Both the position numbers and the translations under genes were made by a program. A stretch of 22,013 nucleotides of DNA from Hyphomicrobiaceae bacterium UBA4118. Lineage in GTDB: Bacteria > Pseudomonadota > Alphaproteobacteria > Rhizobiales > Methyloligellaceae. Location: positions 9,587-31,599 of the forward strand of contig DFXC01000083.1 in NCBI GenBank assembly GCA_002383105.1, given 5' to 3'. Below the pieces are notes generated by a model. The model saw only the letters and a program-made list of their open reading frames with translations. It was not told the DNA's origin and did no database searches. The first letter of the stretch is position 1, and each line of letters starts with the position of its first letter. Of the stretch, positions 1-8,952 are shown in pieces.

Positions 1-186
1 CGCACCACCGACGTGACCGGCGTCGTGGAATTGCCGGCAGGAACCGAGATGGTGATGCCGGGCGACAATATCGCCATGACGGTCGAGCTGATCGTGCCGA
101 TCGCCATGGAGGAGAAACTCCGTTTCGCCATTCGCGAAGGCGGCCGCACCGTGGGCGCCGGCGTGGTGGCGGCGATCATCGAATAA
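1..186 (+). CDS. tuf: Elongation factor Tu, C-terminal end (partial)
   Basis: The window opens inside this gene; the last 61 codons and a TAA stop (184-186) are present. The residues read [15 protein letters not shown], then [17 protein letters not shown], and end AAIIE, which is the conserved C-terminal beta-barrel (domain 3) of EF-Tu. EF-Tu delivers aminoacyl-tRNA to the ribosomal A site as a GTP complex. A tuf gene directly upstream of rpsJ is the usual layout in alphaproteobacteria. The GTPase domain lies outside the window, so the gene's intactness cannot be judged. A second tuf copy elsewhere is common in the group but cannot be seen here. Confidence 0.97.
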   Translation, partial: RTTDVTGVVELPAGTEMVMPGDNIAMTVELIVPIAMEEKLRFAIREGGRTVGAGVVAAIIE

Positions 187-196
187 GGGAGGCAAG

Positions 197-236
197 GGAG
201 CGCGTCGCCGCAAGCGGCGCGCTCCTCAATTTGAGG
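197..236 (+). promoter_or_regulatory. Competing hairpins in the tuf-rpsJ spacer, covering the rpsJ ribosome-binding site
   Basis: Hairpin A pairs GGAGCG (197-202) with CGCTCC (220-225) around an inner stem CGCCG/CGGCG (206-210, 215-219) with loop CAAG. Hairpin B pairs CCTCA (224-228) with TGAGG (232-236). B holds the best Shine-Dalgarno match for rpsJ (GAGG, 233-236, eight bases before the ATG at 245). A and B share bases 224-225, so both cannot close fully at once. No T-tract follows, so this is not an obvious intrinsic terminator. The pairing is seen directly; a regulatory role is inference. Confidence 0.45.
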
Positions 237-244
237 CCATCGAG

Positions 245-553
245 ATGCAAAGCCAGAACATAAGAATCAGGCTCAAAGCCTTCGACCATCGCATCCTCGA
301 TGCGTCGACCAAGGAGATCGTCAACACGGCGAAACGAACCGGCGCGGAAGTGCGCGGACCTATTCCGCTGCCGACCCGCATCGAGAAGTTCACCGTGAAC
401 CGTTCGCCCCATATCGACAAGAAGAGCCGCGAGCAGTTCGAGATGCGCACTCACAAGCGTCTGCTCGACATCGTTGACCCCACGCCGCAGACGGTCGATG
501 CGCTGATGAAGCTCGACCTCGCCGCCGGTGTCGACGTCGAGATCAAGCTGTAG
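245..553 (+). CDS. rpsJ: 30S ribosomal protein S10
   Basis: A 102-residue protein starting [16 protein letters not shown], the near-invariant S10 N-terminus; E. coli S10 has 103 residues. The middle segment [26 protein letters not shown] is the long loop that reaches into the 30S head. S10 also acts as NusE in antitermination with NusB. The ATG at 245 is chosen because the family start aligns and GAGG lies eight bases upstream. It is the first gene of the S10 block, 58 bases after tuf, and is followed by rplC after 29 bases. Confidence 0.98.
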   Translation: MQSQNIRIRLKAFDHRILDASTKEIVNTAKRTGAEVRGPIPLPTRIEKFTVNRSPHIDKKSREQFEMRTHKRLLDIVDPTPQTVDALMKLDLAAGVDVEIKL

Positions 554-582
554 ACGCGAGACGAGGCAAGGAAGCAAGACCG

Positions 583-1326
583 ATGCGATCAGGCGTCATC
601 GCGCAAAAGGTCGGCATGACCAGGATCTTCACCGATGCCGGGGAGCACATCCCGGTGACGGTGCTGCGCCTTGAGCATTGCCAGGTCGTCGGTCAGCGCA
701 CGGACGAGAAGAACGGCTATACCGCGCTCCAGCTCGGCGCCGGCAGGCCCAAGGTGAAGCGTCTGTCCCGCGCCGCGCGGGGGCATTTCGCCGTGGCCAA
801 TGTCGAGCCCAAGCGCAAGCTCGCCGAGTTCCGCGTGACCCCTGAGAACCTGATCGAGGTGGGCGCGGAGATCACCGCCGACCATTTCGTCGAGGGGCAG
901 TTTGTCGACGTGTCGGGCACGACCATCGGCAAGGGTTTTGCCGGCGTCATGAAGCGCCACGGCTTCCACGGCCTGCGCGCCACCCACGGTGTCTCGGTGA
1001 GCCACAGGAGCCACGGCTCGACCGGCCAGCGCCAGGACCCCGGCAAGGTGTTCAAGGGCAAGAAGATGGCCGGCCACATGGGCGACGTGAACGTCACCAC
1101 CCAGAATCTGCGGGTGGTGAAGACCGACCCCGAGCGTGGGCTGATCATGATCCGCGGCGCGGTGCCGGGCGCCAAGGGCGGCTGGGTGCTGCTGTCTGAC
1201 GCGGTGAAGCGCACGCTGCCGGAGAGCGCGCCGAAGCCAGGCGCCTTCCGCAAGGCGGCCGGCGGGGCGCCGAAGCAAGAAAAGCAGGCCAAGCCAGAGC
1301 AGGCCGAGGCCGGGAGCCAAGAGTGA
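583..1326 (+). CDS. rplC: 50S ribosomal protein L3
   Basis: A 247-residue early-assembly 23S rRNA-binding protein. The family signature is clear: [15 protein letters not shown], then [20 protein letters not shown], the extended loop that approaches the peptidyl transferase centre. The second Gln of GQRQ aligns with the PrmB-methylated glutamine of E. coli L3. A Shine-Dalgarno AAGGAAG (568-574) lies eight bases before the ATG. The last 30 or so residues are a Lys/Ala/Pro/Glu-rich low-complexity tail beyond the E. coli length (209 residues). The TGA stop overlaps the rplD start. Confidence 0.98.
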   Translation: MRSGVIAQKVGMTRIFTDAGEHIPVTVLRLEHCQVVGQRTDEKNGYTALQLGAGRPKVKRLSRAARGHFAVANVEPKRKLAEFRVTPENLIEVGAEITADHFVEGQFVDVSGTTIGKGFAGVMKRHGFHGLRATHGVSVSHRSHGSTGQRQDPGKVFKGKKMAGHMGDVNVTTQNLRVVKTDPERGLIMIRGAVPGAKGGWVLLSDAVKRTLPESAPKPGAFRKAAGGAPKQEKQAKPEQAEAGSQE

Positions 1327-1946
1327 TGCAGGCCGACGTGACCACTCTCGACGCCAAGAAGGCGGGAACCGTCGAGCTCTCGGACCATGTGTTCGGGCTC
1401 GAGCCGCGCGCCGACATCCTGCATCGCATGGTGCGCTACCAGCTCGCCAAGCGGCGCGGCGGCACTGTCTCGGTGCAGGGCCGCGCCGAGGTCAATTATA
1501 CCGGCGCCAAGCTCTACCGCCAGAAGGGCACGGGCCGCGCGCGCCATGGCAGCCGTCGGGCGAATTTGTTCAGAGGCGGCGGCAAGTCGTTCGGGCCGAA
1601 GCCGCGCAGCCACGCCATCGATCTGCCGAAGAAGGTGAGGGCACTTGCGCTCAAGCACGCACTCTCGGCCAAGGCCAAGTCGGAGACGCTGTTCGTGATC
1701 GACAAATGCGAGCTGAAGGAGGCCAAGACCAAGGACCTCAAGTCCCGCTTCGCCAAGCTCGGCTTCGGCTCGGTGCTGATCATCGACGGCGCTGCGGTGC
1801 AGGAGGCCTTCGCGCGGGCCGCGCGCAACCTGCCGCAGGTCGACGTGCTGCCGGTCGCGGGCATCAATGTGTACGACATCCTGAGGCACGACAAGCTCGT
1901 GCTGACGAAAGCGGCGCTCGAGGCGCTCGAGGCACGGTTCAAATGA
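1326..1946 (+). CDS. rplD: 50S ribosomal protein L4
   Basis: A 206-residue L4, the usual alphaproteobacterial length. The loop reading [39 protein letters not shown] is the exit-tunnel extension that binds 23S rRNA. In E. coli, L4 also represses the S10 operon; whether it does so here is unknown. The ATG at 1326 is chosen because it overlaps the rplC TGA (TGATG) and GGGAG (1312-1316) sits nine bases upstream. An in-frame GTG directly before it (1323) would add one residue. The end overlaps rplW by ATGA, implying translational coupling on both sides. Confidence 0.97.
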   Translation: MQADVTTLDAKKAGTVELSDHVFGLEPRADILHRMVRYQLAKRRGGTVSVQGRAEVNYTGAKLYRQKGTGRARHGSRRANLFRGGGKSFGPKPRSHAIDLPKKVRALALKHALSAKAKSETLFVIDKCELKEAKTKDLKSRFAKLGFGSVLIIDGAAVQEAFARAARNLPQVDVLPVAGINVYDILRHDKLVLTKAALEALEARFK

Positions 1947-2236
1947 GCGCGCTGTCCGCCTACGACGTGATCCTTTCGCCGGTCATCACCGAGAAGTCGA
2001 GTGCCGTCTCCGAGGCCAACCAGGTGGTGTTCAAGGTACGCCGCAACGCCACCAAGCCTGAGATCAAGGCGGCCATCGAGAAACTCTTCGGCGTCAAGGT
2101 GCTTGCCGTGAATACCCTGAACCGCAAGGGCAAGACCAAGCGCTTCAAGGGCATCAAGGGCAAGCAGCAGGACGTCAAGAGAGCGATCGTCAAGCTCGCC
2201 GAAGGCGACAAGATCGACGTGACGACGAGGATCTGA
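1943..2236 (+). CDS. rplW: 50S ribosomal protein L23
   Basis: A 97-residue protein starting [19 protein letters not shown], typical of L23. The mid-region [20 protein letters not shown] is the conserved rRNA-binding loop. L23 sits at the tunnel exit and is the docking site for trigger factor and the signal recognition particle. The start is the ATG overlapping the rplD stop by four bases (ATGA, 1943-1946). The same open frame extends far upstream inside rplD, but those residues do not resemble L23. rplB begins five bases after the stop. Confidence 0.97.
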   Translation: MSALSAYDVILSPVITEKSSAVSEANQVVFKVRRNATKPEIKAAIEKLFGVKVLAVNTLNRKGKTKRFKGIKGKQQDVKRAIVKLAEGDKIDVTTRI

Positions 2237-2241
2237 CGAGA

Positions 2242-3078
2242 ATGGCCCTTAAAACCTACAACCCCACCACGCCGAGCCAGCGCGAGCTCGTGCTCGTCGA
2301 CCGCAGTCATCTGTGGAAGGGCAAGCCGGTCAAGGCGCTCACCGAAGGGCTGACCAAGTCCGGCGGGCGCAACAATCACGGCCGCGTCACCATGTGGCAT
2401 CGCGGCGGCGGGCATAAGCGCACCTACCGCAAGGTGGACTTCAAGCGCGGCAAGCTCGGTGTCCCGGCAACGGTGGAACGGCTCGAATACGATCCGAACC
2501 GCACGGCCTTCATCGCGCTGGTCAAGTACGAGGACGGCGAGCTCTCTTATATTCTTGCGCCGCAGCGTCTGGCGCCCGGCGATACCGTCATTGCCGATAC
2601 CAAGGTCGATGTGAAGCCCGGCAACGCCATGCCGCTCGCCAACATGCCGATCGGCACCATCATCCACAATGTGGAGATGAAGCAGGGCAAAGGCGGGCAA
2701 ATCGCGCGCGCCGCGGGCACCTATGTCCAGCTCGTGGGCCGCGATGCGGGCTACGCCATCCTCAAGCTGAACTCGGGCGAGACGCGTATGGTGCCGGCCG
2801 AGTGCATGGCGACCGTCGGGGCCGTCTCCAATCCTGATAATTCCAATATCAATTTCGGCAAGGCCGGACGCATGCGCTGGAAGGGGCGCAGGCCCGTCGT
2901 GCGCGGCGTGGCCATGAACCCGATCGACCATCCTCATGGCGGCGGCGAGGGCCGCACCTCAGGCGGCCGCCATCCGGTGACCCCGTGGGGCAAGTCGACC
3001 AAAGGCAAGAAGACACGCTCCAATAAGGCAAGCGACAAGTTCATCCTGCGCAGCCGCCATCAGAAGAAGAAGGGATAG
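2242..3078 (+). CDS. rplB: 50S ribosomal protein L2
   Basis: A 278-residue protein, close to the E. coli length (273), starting [15 protein letters not shown]. The signature [12 protein letters not shown] is at residues 226-237; its first His (230) corresponds to E. coli His229, needed for peptidyl transferase activity. The N-terminal OB-fold and central SH3-like domains are complete, and the C-terminus is a basic tail. L2 is required for subunit association. The start lies five bases after rplW. No fault is visible. Confidence 0.98.
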   Translation: MALKTYNPTTPSQRELVLVDRSHLWKGKPVKALTEGLTKSGGRNNHGRVTMWHRGGGHKRTYRKVDFKRGKLGVPATVERLEYDPNRTAFIALVKYEDGELSYILAPQRLAPGDTVIADTKVDVKPGNAMPLANMPIGTIIHNVEMKQGKGGQIARAAGTYVQLVGRDAGYAILKLNSGETRMVPAECMATVGAVSNPDNSNINFGKAGRMRWKGRRPVVRGVAMNPIDHPHGGGEGRTSGGRHPVTPWGKSTKGKKTRSNKASDKFILRSRHQKKKG

Positions 3079-3083
3079 CTCAA

Positions 3084-3368
3084 GTGTCACGCTCGGTCTG
3101 GAAAGGCCCGTTCGTCGACGGGTATCTCCTCAAGAAGTCGGAGAAGGCGCGTGGCAGCGGCTCCAACGCCGTGGTCAAGATCTGGTCGCGCCGCTCGACG
3201 ATCCTGCCGCAATTCGTCGGCATCACCTTCGGCGTCCATAACGGCCAGAAGCACATCCCGGTGCTCGTCACCGAGGACATGATCGGCCACAAGTTCGGAG
3301 AGTTTGCGCCGACGCGGACCTTCTACGGCCACGCCGCAGACCGCAAGGCTAAGAGGACGAAGGCGTAA
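3084..3368 (+). CDS. rpsS: 30S ribosomal protein S19 (GTG start)
   Basis: A 94-residue protein reading [18 protein letters not shown], the invariant S19 N-terminus. It starts with GTG at 3084, five bases after the rplB stop, with a purine-rich AAGAAGGGA just upstream inside the end of rplB. The conserved core [16 protein letters not shown] and [13 protein letters not shown] is intact. S19 forms the 30S head with S13, which is encoded further along. No ATG nearby gives a sensible N-terminus, so the GTG is well supported. Confidence 0.97.
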   Translation: MSRSVWKGPFVDGYLLKKSEKARGSGSNAVVKIWSRRSTILPQFVGITFGVHNGQKHIPVLVTEDMIGHKFGEFAPTRTFYGHAADRKAKRTKA

Positions 3369-3370
3369 TT

Positions 3371-3751
3371 ATGGGCAAGCCGCAGCGCGAACGGACGCTG
3401 AAAGAGAACGAGGCGAGGGCGGTCACGCGGCTTATGCGCGTGAGCCCGCAAAAGCTCAACCTGCTTGCCCAGCTGATCCGCGGCAAGAAGGTCGACCGCG
3501 CACTCGCCGATCTCACCTTCTCGCGCAAGCGCATCGCCAAGGACGTGAAGAAGACGCTCGAATCGGCAATCGCCAATGCCGAGAACAATCATGACCTCGA
3601 CGTCGATGCCCTCGTCGTGGTCGAGGCCTATGTGGGCAAGAATCTGGTGATGAAGCGGATGCGCGCCCGGGCGCGTGGCCGCGCCGGCCGGATCGAGAAG
3701 CCATTTTCGCAGATCACCGTGGTGCTGCGCCAAGTCGAGGAGCCCGCTTGA
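3371..3751 (+). CDS. rplV: 50S ribosomal protein L22
   Basis: A 126-residue L22. The globular domain includes [18 protein letters not shown] (residues 23-40), and the extended beta-hairpin that lines the exit tunnel is at about 88-110, where macrolide-resistance changes map in other bacteria. It begins two bases after rpsS and its TGA (3749-3751) overlaps the rpsC ATG by one base (TGATG), indicating coupled translation. A few acidic residues follow the usual C-terminus. Nothing is missing. Confidence 0.97.
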   Translation: MGKPQRERTLKENEARAVTRLMRVSPQKLNLLAQLIRGKKVDRALADLTFSRKRIAKDVKKTLESAIANAENNHDLDVDALVVVEAYVGKNLVMKRMRARARGRAGRIEKPFSQITVVLRQVEEPA

Positions 3752-4470
3752 TGGGACAGAAGGTCAATCCGATCGGGCTCAGGCTCGGCATCAACCGCAC
3801 CTGGGATTCGCGCTGGTACGCGACGCGCGGCGAATATGCGCGGCTGCTGCACGAAGACTTGAAGATGCGCAATCACATCCTCACCTCGCGCAAGCAGGCC
3901 GGCATCTCCAAGGTGGTCATCGAGCGCCCGCACAAGAAGTGCCGGGTGACGGTGCATACCGCGCGTCCCGGCATCCTGATCGGCAAGAAGGGCTCCGACA
4001 TCGAGAAGCTCAGGCGCGAGCTTGCGGCCATGACGGACTCTGAGGTGCATTTAAACATCGTCGAGGTGCGCAAGCCCGAGGTCGACGCCGTGCTGGTGGC
4101 CGAGGGAATCGCGCAGCAGCTCGAGCGCCGGGTGGCCTTCCGCCGCGCCATGAAGCGCGCCGTGCAATCGGCGATGCGCATGGGCGCACTCGGCATCCGC
4201 ATCAATTGCGGCGGCCGGCTCGGCGGGGCGGAGATCGCGCGCATGGAGTGGTACCGCGAGGGGCGGGTGCCGTTGCACACGCTGCGCGCCAATATCGACT
4301 ACGGCACGGCGCTGGGGCGCACGGCTTACGGAATCATCGGCGTCAAGGTGTGGATCTTCAAGGGCGAGATCATGGAGCACGATCCCATGGCCCAGGAGAC
4401 CAAGGCGCTCGAGGCCCAGGAAGGCGGCCGCTCGCAAGGGCGCCGCGAGCCCTCTCCGGCCCAGGCGTAA
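3751..4470 (+). CDS. rpsC: 30S ribosomal protein S3
   Basis: A 239-residue protein starting [22 protein letters not shown]. The type II KH domain carries the GXXG loop as GKKG (residues 78-81). The C-terminal domain includes [17 protein letters not shown] and [10 protein letters not shown], which line the mRNA entry channel. The ATG at 3751 overlaps the rplV stop; the TTG directly before it is in frame but is not the conserved start. The tail after the last strand (about 30 residues, Gln/Glu/Arg-rich) is low complexity, as is common in this class. Confidence 0.98.
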   Translation: MGQKVNPIGLRLGINRTWDSRWYATRGEYARLLHEDLKMRNHILTSRKQAGISKVVIERPHKKCRVTVHTARPGILIGKKGSDIEKLRRELAAMTDSEVHLNIVEVRKPEVDAVLVAEGIAQQLERRVAFRRAMKRAVQSAMRMGALGIRINCGGRLGGAEIARMEWYREGRVPLHTLRANIDYGTALGRTAYGIIGVKVWIFKGEIMEHDPMAQETKALEAQEGGRSQGRREPSPAQA

Positions 4471-4494
4471 GATCGAAAGGCAAGGCTTAGCGTC

Positions 4495-4911
4495 ATGCTG
4501 CAACCGAAGCGTACCAAATACCGCAAGGCCCATAAGGGGCGCATCAAGGGCGCCGCCTCAAGCGCGGTCACGCTCGCCTTCGGCACCTTCGGGCTGAAGG
4601 CGCAAGAGCCTGCGCGCATCACGGCGCGGCAGATCGAGGCCGCACGGCGCGCCATGACGCGGCAGATGAAGCGCTCGGGCCGGGTGTGGATCAGGCTCTT
4701 TCCCGATGTGCCGGTGTCGAAGAAGCCGACCGAGGTGCGCATGGGCAAGGGCAAGGGCACGCCGGAATTCTGGGTGGCGCGGGTGAAGCCCGGCCGCATC
4801 ATGTTCGAGATCGACGGCGTCGGCGAGCCGGTGGCGCGCGAGGCGCTCAGGCTGGCTGCGGCCAAGCTTCCGATCAAGACGCGCGTCGTCGCGCGCATTG
4901 TTGAGGTCTAA
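4495..4911 (+). CDS. rplP: 50S ribosomal protein L16
   Basis: A 138-residue protein starting [16 protein letters not shown], the standard L16 N-terminus. It includes [20 protein letters not shown], the loop near the A-site tRNA; its first Arg aligns with the arginine hydroxylated by RoxA in E. coli. The C-terminal [12 protein letters not shown] is conserved. It lies 24 bases after rpsC with AAAGGCAAGG in the spacer. L16 is a late-assembly protein needed for peptidyl transferase. rpmC starts three bases after the stop. Confidence 0.98.
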   Translation: MLQPKRTKYRKAHKGRIKGAASSAVTLAFGTFGLKAQEPARITARQIEAARRAMTRQMKRSGRVWIRLFPDVPVSKKPTEVRMGKGKGTPEFWVARVKPGRIMFEIDGVGEPVAREALRLAAAKLPIKTRVVARIVEV

Positions 4912-4914
4912 GCC

Positions 4915-5115
4915 ATGAAGGCCGGTCAAGTCCGCGGCATGACGGAGGATCAGCTCAGCGACGAGCTGATCAAGCTGAAGAAGGAGCAGTTCAACCTGCG
5001 CTTCCAGGCGGCGTCGGGCCAGCTCGAGAACACGGCGCGAGTGCGCCAGATCAAGCGCGACATCGCGCGCATCCAGACGATTGCGCGGCAGAAAGCCGCC
5101 GCCGCGAAGGCGTAA
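4915..5115 (+). CDS. rpmC: 50S ribosomal protein L29
   Basis: A 66-residue, mostly helical protein: an N-terminal Met-Thr-Glu-Asp-Gln-Leu region, then [32 protein letters not shown], the L29 signature helix pair. It sits at the tunnel exit beside L23. The ATG at 4915 follows the rplP stop by three bases, which suggests reinitiation rather than a strong independent start. Its length matches alphaproteobacterial L29, and rpsQ follows in the expected order. Confidence 0.96.
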   Translation: MKAGQVRGMTEDQLSDELIKLKKEQFNLRFQAASGQLENTARVRQIKRDIARIQTIARQKAAAAKA

Positions 5116-5128
5116 AGGAACCGAGACA

Positions 5129-5374
5129 ATGCCGAAACGAGTTCTGCAAGGGGTCGTGGTGAGCGACAAGAACGACAAGACCGTGGTGGTCCGCGTCGAG
5201 CGGCGCTTCACGCATCCGTTGCTGCAGAAGACCGTGCGGCGGAGCAAGAACTACCACGCCCATGACGAGAAGAACGAGTTCAAGGTGGGCGAGATGGTGT
5301 GGATCGAGGAATGTCCCCCGGTCTCCAAGCAGAAGCGATGGACGGTATTGCCGCGTGAGCACGCGGCGAGCTGA
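5129..5374 (+). CDS. rpsQ: 30S ribosomal protein S17
   Basis: An 81-residue protein starting [25 protein letters not shown], an OB-fold primary 16S rRNA binder. The motif [27 protein letters not shown] is the conserved S17 core. The ATG at 5129 is chosen because AGGA (5116-5119) lies nine bases upstream and the family start matches. The frame is open further upstream into rpmC, giving 16 extra residues that are Arg/Pro-rich and not S17-like. It lies 13 bases after rpmC. Confidence 0.97.
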   Translation: MPKRVLQGVVVSDKNDKTVVVRVERRFTHPLLQKTVRRSKNYHAHDEKNEFKVGEMVWIEECPPVSKQKRWTVLPREHAAS

Positions 5375-5404
5375 CGGCCAGGATAAGAGTTAAAGGCACG
5401 TGCC

Positions 5405-5773
5405 ATGATTCAGATGCAGACCAATCTTGACGTCGCCGACAATTCCGGCGCGCGGCGCGTGCAATGCATCAAGGTGCTGGGCGGCTCGAAGCGGAAATAT
5501 GCCTCGATCGGCGACACCATCGTGGTGAGCGTGAAGGAGGCGATCCCGCGCGGCCGCGTGAAGAAGGGGCAAATGATGAAGGCCGTGGTGGTGCGCACCG
5601 CCAAGGGCGTGCGCCGGCCGGACGGCTCGATCATCCGCTTCGATCGCAACGCCGCGGTGCTGGTCAACCCGCAAGGCGAGCCGATCGGCACGCGCATTTT
5701 CGGCCCGGTCACCCGTGAGCTCAGAGCCAAGAAGCACATGAAGATCGTGTCGCTCGCCCCGGAGGTTCTGTGA
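5405..5773 (+). CDS. rplN: 50S ribosomal protein L14
   Basis: A 122-residue protein, the universal bacterial L14 length, starting [27 protein letters not shown]. It is a beta-barrel at the subunit interface that contacts 16S helix 14. The C-terminal [13 protein letters not shown] is intact. AAGG (5393-5396) sits eight bases before the ATG, and a perfect 10-base palindrome (GGCACGTGCC, 5395-5404) abuts the start codon. The TGA overlaps the rplX ATG by one base. It is the first gene of the spc-type block, 30 bases after rpsQ. Confidence 0.98.
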   Translation: MIQMQTNLDVADNSGARRVQCIKVLGGSKRKYASIGDTIVVSVKEAIPRGRVKKGQMMKAVVVRTAKGVRRPDGSIIRFDRNAAVLVNPQGEPIGTRIFGPVTRELRAKKHMKIVSLAPEVL

Positions 5774-6093
5774 TGCCCAAGCTCAAGATCAAGAAGGGCG
5801 ACCACGTCGTGGTCATCACCGGCAAGGACAAGGGCAAGAAGGGCGAGGTGCTCAAGGTGATGCCCGAGGAGAACCGCGTCATCGTCAGGGGCGTGGCCAT
5901 GGTGAGGCGCCATCAGCGCCAGACCACCACGCAAGACGGCGGGATCATCTCCAAGGAGGCCGCGATCCACGTCTCCAATCTCGCGATCGAGGACCCTAAG
6001 GACGGGAAGCCGACGCGGGTCGGCTACAAATTTCTGAAGGACGGGCGCAAGGTCCGCTTTGCCAGGCGCTCGGGAGAGGTCATCGATGGCTGA
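5773..6093 (+). CDS. rplX: 50S ribosomal protein L24
   Basis: A 106-residue protein with an N-terminal KOW motif ([20 protein letters not shown], about residues 7-26). L24 is an assembly initiator that binds the 5' end of 23S rRNA. The ATG at 5773 is preferred because GGAGG (5761-5765) sits seven bases upstream and the start overlaps the rplN stop as TGATG. A GTG three bases earlier is in frame but too close to the GGAGG. The last eight bases overlap rplE in another frame. Confidence 0.97.
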   Translation: MPKLKIKKGDHVVVITGKDKGKKGEVLKVMPEENRVIVRGVAMVRRHQRQTTTQDGGIISKEAAIHVSNLAIEDPKDGKPTRVGYKFLKDGRKVRFARRSGEVIDG

Positions 6094-6643
6094 TCAGGCC
6101 TATACCCCCCGTCTCAAGCAGCACTACCAGGATGTGCTCAGGGACGAGCTCACCAAGGAGTTCGGCTACGCGAACCGGATGCAAGTGCCCCGGCTCGACA
6201 AGGTGGTCTTGAACATGGGCGTGGGCGAGGGCATCAACGATTCCAAGAAGGTGACGGTGGCCGCCGCCGATCTCGCCCTGATCGCCGGGCAGAAGCCCGT
6301 GATCACGCGGGCGCGCAAATCGATCGCCACCTTCAAGCTCCGCGAGGGCATGCCCATTGGCGCCAAGGTCACCTTGCGCCAGAACCGCATGTACGAGTTC
6401 GTCGACCGGCTGGTGAACATCGCTCTGCCGCGGGTCCGGGACTTCCGCGGGCTGAACCCGAAAAGCTTCGATGGCCGAGGCAATTATTCGCTTGGGCTGA
6501 AAGAGCACATCATCTTCCCCGAGATCGAATATGACAAGGTCGAGGATGTGCTCGGCATGGACATCATCGTCTGCACGACGGCGCCCACCGACGACGAGGC
6601 GCGCGCGTTGCTGGCAGGCTTGAATTTTCCGTTTCGCAGCTAA
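6086..6643 (+). CDS. rplE: 50S ribosomal protein L5
   Basis: A 185-residue protein starting [22 protein letters not shown]. Conserved stretches include [32 protein letters not shown] and [11 protein letters not shown]5 binds 5S rRNA with L18 (encoded further along) and touches the P-site tRNA. The ATG at 6086 lies inside the end of rplX (8-base overlap), with GAGAGGT six bases upstream. Earlier in-frame codons give residues not found in L5. In E. coli the rplX-rplE junction is the S8 repression site; I could not establish an equivalent here. Confidence 0.97.
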   Translation: MADQAYTPRLKQHYQDVLRDELTKEFGYANRMQVPRLDKVVLNMGVGEGINDSKKVTVAAADLALIAGQKPVITRARKSIATFKLREGMPIGAKVTLRQNRMYEFVDRLVNIALPRVRDFRGLNPKSFDGRGNYSLGLKEHIIFPEIEYDKVEDVLGMDIIVCTTAPTDDEARALLAGLNFPFRS

Positions 6644-6671
6644 GGGCCTTAGCCGCGACAGGAGGAAGTGA

Positions 6672-6977
6672 ATGGCAAAGACGAGCATGATCGAGCGCAA
6701 CAACAAGCGGAAGCGCCTCGCCAAGAAGTTCAAGACGCGGCGGACGCGGCTCAAGGCGATCGCCGCCGACCGCGCGCTGCCGGCCGAGGAGCGCTTCGCC
6801 GCGCGGCTCAAGCTGTCGGAGCTGCCGCGCAACTCCTCGCCGACGCGCATCCGCAACCGTTGCGATCTCACGGGCCGCCCCCGCGGCTATTACCGCAAGC
6901 TCCACATGTCGCGCATCGCACTGCGTGAGCTCGGAAGCCAGGGGCTGATCCCCGGCATGGTCAAGTCGAGCTGGTAA
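6672..6977 (+). CDS. rpsN: 30S ribosomal protein S14, zinc-independent long form
   Basis: A 101-residue protein, the long S14 form. It lacks the CXXC pairs of the short zinc-binding paralogue and carries just one Cys, in [21 protein letters not shown]. This form is usual in proteobacteria. The N-terminus [19 protein letters not shown] is basic and binds the 16S 3' domain. A strong Shine-Dalgarno GGAGGAAG (6661-6668) lies three bases before the ATG at 6672. It follows rplE by 28 bases and precedes rpsH by nine. Confidence 0.98.
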   Translation: MAKTSMIERNNKRKRLAKKFKTRRTRLKAIAADRALPAEERFAARLKLSELPRNSSPTRIRNRCDLTGRPRGYYRKLHMSRIALRELGSQGLIPGMVKSSW

Positions 6978-6986
6978 GGACGATCG

Positions 6987-7385
6987 ATGAGCATTAACGA
7001 TCCGCTAGGTGACATGCTGGCCCGCATCCGCAACGCGCAGATGCGCTACAAGGCCAAGGTGACGACGCCGGCCTCTAAGCTCAGAGAGCACGTTCTCGAC
7101 GTGCTTGCCGAGGAGGGCTATATCCGTGGCTATGCGCGCGTCGACTATACCGGCGGGCGAGCCGAGTTCGAGATCGAGCTCAAATATTTCGACGGCGAGC
7201 CGGCGATCAAGGACATCAAGCGGGTGTCGACGCCGGGCCGGCGGGTGTATTCATCGGTCAAGGACCTGCCGACGGTCGCCAACGGCCTCGGCGTTGCCAT
7301 ACTCTCGACGCCCAAAGGCGTCATGTCTGACTCCCGTGCGCGCACCGAGAATGTCGGCGGCGAAATTCTCTGCAGCATATTCTAA
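6987..7385 (+). CDS. rpsH: 30S ribosomal protein S8
   Basis: A 132-residue protein starting [22 protein letters not shown], the S8 hallmark. The C-terminal [28 protein letters not shown] is the conserved 16S-binding domain. S8 is a primary assembly protein for the 30S central domain and, in E. coli, represses the spc operon; whether autoregulation exists here is unknown. The ATG at 6987 follows rpsN by nine bases with AAGGA upstream. Length and signatures are normal. Confidence 0.98.
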   Translation: MSINDPLGDMLARIRNAQMRYKAKVTTPASKLREHVLDVLAEEGYIRGYARVDYTGGRAEFEIELKYFDGEPAIKDIKRVSTPGRRVYSSVKDLPTVANGLGVAILSTPKGVMSDSRARTENVGGEILCSIF

Positions 7386-7415
7386 GCGCAGCACATTCGA
7401 ACGAAGGTTTGACCC

Positions 7416-7949
7416 ATGTCGCGGATCGGCAAGAAACCAGTGGCAATTCCCGGCGGCGTCACCGCCGCGGTGAACGGCCAAGAGGTCAAGGTGAAAGGTC
7501 CCAAGGGCGAGCTCAAGCACGTCCTGGTCGACGACATCATCGCCAAGCTCGACAAGGGCGAGATCGAGATCACGATGCGCGAGGACACCAAGCGGGCGCG
7601 CGCCATGTGGGGCATGTCGCGGACGCTGGTCGCCAACCTCATCGCCGGGGTGACCGAAGGCTTCACCAAGAAGCTCGATATTACGGGCGTGGGATATAGG
7701 GCCGCCATGCAAGGGTCCAATCTGCAACTGCAGCTTGGCTACAGCCACGACATCTCCTATCCCATTCCGCAAGGCATTCAGGTGGTCTGTCCGAAGCCGA
7801 CCGAGATCGTGATCACCGGCATCGACAAGCAGAAGGTTGGCCAAGTCGCCGCCGAGATCCGGCACTACAGGCCGCCCGAGCCTTACAAGGGCAAGGGCGT
7901 GCGATATGCGGGCGAGTTCATCCTCCGCAAAGAAGGCAAGAAGAAGTAG
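7416..7949 (+). CDS. rplF: 50S ribosomal protein L6
   Basis: A 177-residue protein, matching E. coli L6 length, starting [15 protein letters not shown]. It is built from two duplicated alpha/beta domains; the second ends in the signature [25 protein letters not shown] shortly before the stop. L6 sits near the sarcin-ricin loop and the factor-binding region. The ATG at 7416 follows a 30-base spacer containing GAAGG. rplR begins 13 bases after the TAG stop. Confidence 0.98.
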   Translation: MSRIGKKPVAIPGGVTAAVNGQEVKVKGPKGELKHVLVDDIIAKLDKGEIEITMREDTKRARAMWGMSRTLVANLIAGVTEGFTKKLDITGVGYRAAMQGSNLQLQLGYSHDISYPIPQGIQVVCPKPTEIVITGIDKQKVGQVAAEIRHYRPPEPYKGKGVRYAGEFILRKEGKKK

Positions 7950-7962
7950 CGGGACGAGAGAG

Positions 7963-8325
7963 ATGAGCGCGTTAAATGAGAGCTTCCTTCGGCGTTCGCG
8001 CCGGGTCCGCCATACGCTGAAGCGTGCGGCGAATGGTCGGGTGCGCCTGTCGGTGTTCCGCTCCTCCAAGCATATTTATGCGCAGGTGATCGACGATTCC
8101 GCCGGCAAGACCATGGCGGCGGCTTCGACGCTGGACAAGGACCTCAAAGGCGCGCTCGCCAAGGGCTGCGACCTCGCCGCGGCCCAGGCCGTGGGCAAGC
8201 TCGTCGCCGAGAGGGCGCTCAAGGCCGGCGTCAAGGAGGTCGTGTTCGACCGCGGCGGCTATCTCTATCATGGGCGCATCAAGGCGCTCGCCGATGCTGC
8301 CCGCGAGGCAGGCTTGAACTTCTAG
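7963..8325 (+). CDS. rplR: 50S ribosomal protein L18
   Basis: A 120-residue protein starting [34 protein letters not shown]. The central strand [11 protein letters not shown] and the C-terminal [28 protein letters not shown] are classic L18. It binds 5S rRNA together with L5 and L25. The ATG at 7963 is chosen by family alignment; the frame is open 42 codons further into rplF but encodes an Arg/Ser-rich out-of-frame translation there. CGGGACGAGAGAG in the short spacer is a weak Shine-Dalgarno. Confidence 0.97.
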   Translation: MSALNESFLRRSRRVRHTLKRAANGRVRLSVFRSSKHIYAQVIDDSAGKTMAAASTLDKDLKGALAKGCDLAAAQAVGKLVAERALKAGVKEVVFDRGGYLYHGRIKALADAAREAGLNF

Positions 8326-8334
8326 AGGATCGAG

Positions 8335-8919
8335 ATGATGGATCGCAAAGGGGGCCGAGGCCCGCAGCACGGACGAGACCGCGAGGATCGCGACAGCGAA
8401 TTCGTCGATAAGCTCGTGCATATCAATCGCGTGGCCAAGGTGGTCAAGGGCGGCCGGCGCTTCGGCTTCGCTGCGCTGGTCGTGGTCGGCGACCAGAAGG
8501 GCCGCGTCGGCTTCGGCCATGGCAAGGCGCGCGAGGTGCCCGAGGCCATCCGCAAGGCGACCGAGGCGGCCAAGCGCAACCTGGTCAAGGTGCCGTTGCG
8601 CGAGGGCCGCACGCTGCATCACGACGTAACCGGCCATCACGGCGCGGGTCGCGTCGTGCTCCGGGCGGCGCCTCCCGGTACCGGCATCATCGCCGGCGGT
8701 CCGATGCGCGCGGTGTTCGAGACGCTCGGCATCCAGGACGTCGTCGCCAAGTCGCTCGGCAGCTCCAATCCCTACAACATGGTGCGCGCCACGTTCGATG
8801 CGCTGCGTCACGAGGACAGCCCACGAGGGGTGGCGGCGCGGCGCGGCAAGAAGGTGAGCGAGATCGTCTCACGCCGCAGAGACGGCGCGGGCGACGGCGC
8901 GGCCCAGCCCGAAGCCTAA
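8335..8919 (+). CDS. rpsE: 30S ribosomal protein S5
   Basis: A 194-residue protein. The double-stranded RNA-binding-like domain carries [20 protein letters not shown] and [20 protein letters not shown], and the C-terminal domain carries [20 protein letters not shown] and [17 protein letters not shown]5 lies at the mRNA entry and helicase site and is a known fidelity (ram) protein. Two adjacent ATGs (8335, 8338) both fit AGAGG (8324-8328), so the start is uncertain by one residue. The tail past SEIVSRRR is Ala/Gly/Asp-rich. Confidence 0.97.
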   Translation: MMDRKGGRGPQHGRDREDRDSEFVDKLVHINRVAKVVKGGRRFGFAALVVVGDQKGRVGFGHGKAREVPEAIRKATEAAKRNLVKVPLREGRTLHHDVTGHHGAGRVVLRAAPPGTGIIAGGPMRAVFETLGIQDVVAKSLGSSNPYNMVRATFDALRHEDSPRGVAARRGKKVSEIVSRRRDGAGDGAAQPEA

Positions 8920-8952
8920 GCGCGAGCTTCGACAAGCAAAGGTATTAGCCAG

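Noticed and set aside
717..1889. Long minus-strand open frame (390 codons) across rplC and rplD
   Set aside because: It lies fully antisense to two conserved ribosomal genes, its product is His/Arg/Ala-rich without any motif, and GC-rich codon use on the plus strand produces such shadows.
5395..5404. Perfect palindrome GGCACGTGCC directly before the rplN start
   Set aside because: It overlaps the ribosome-binding region and is only ten bases long; as an operator or E-box-like site inside an operon it has no support.
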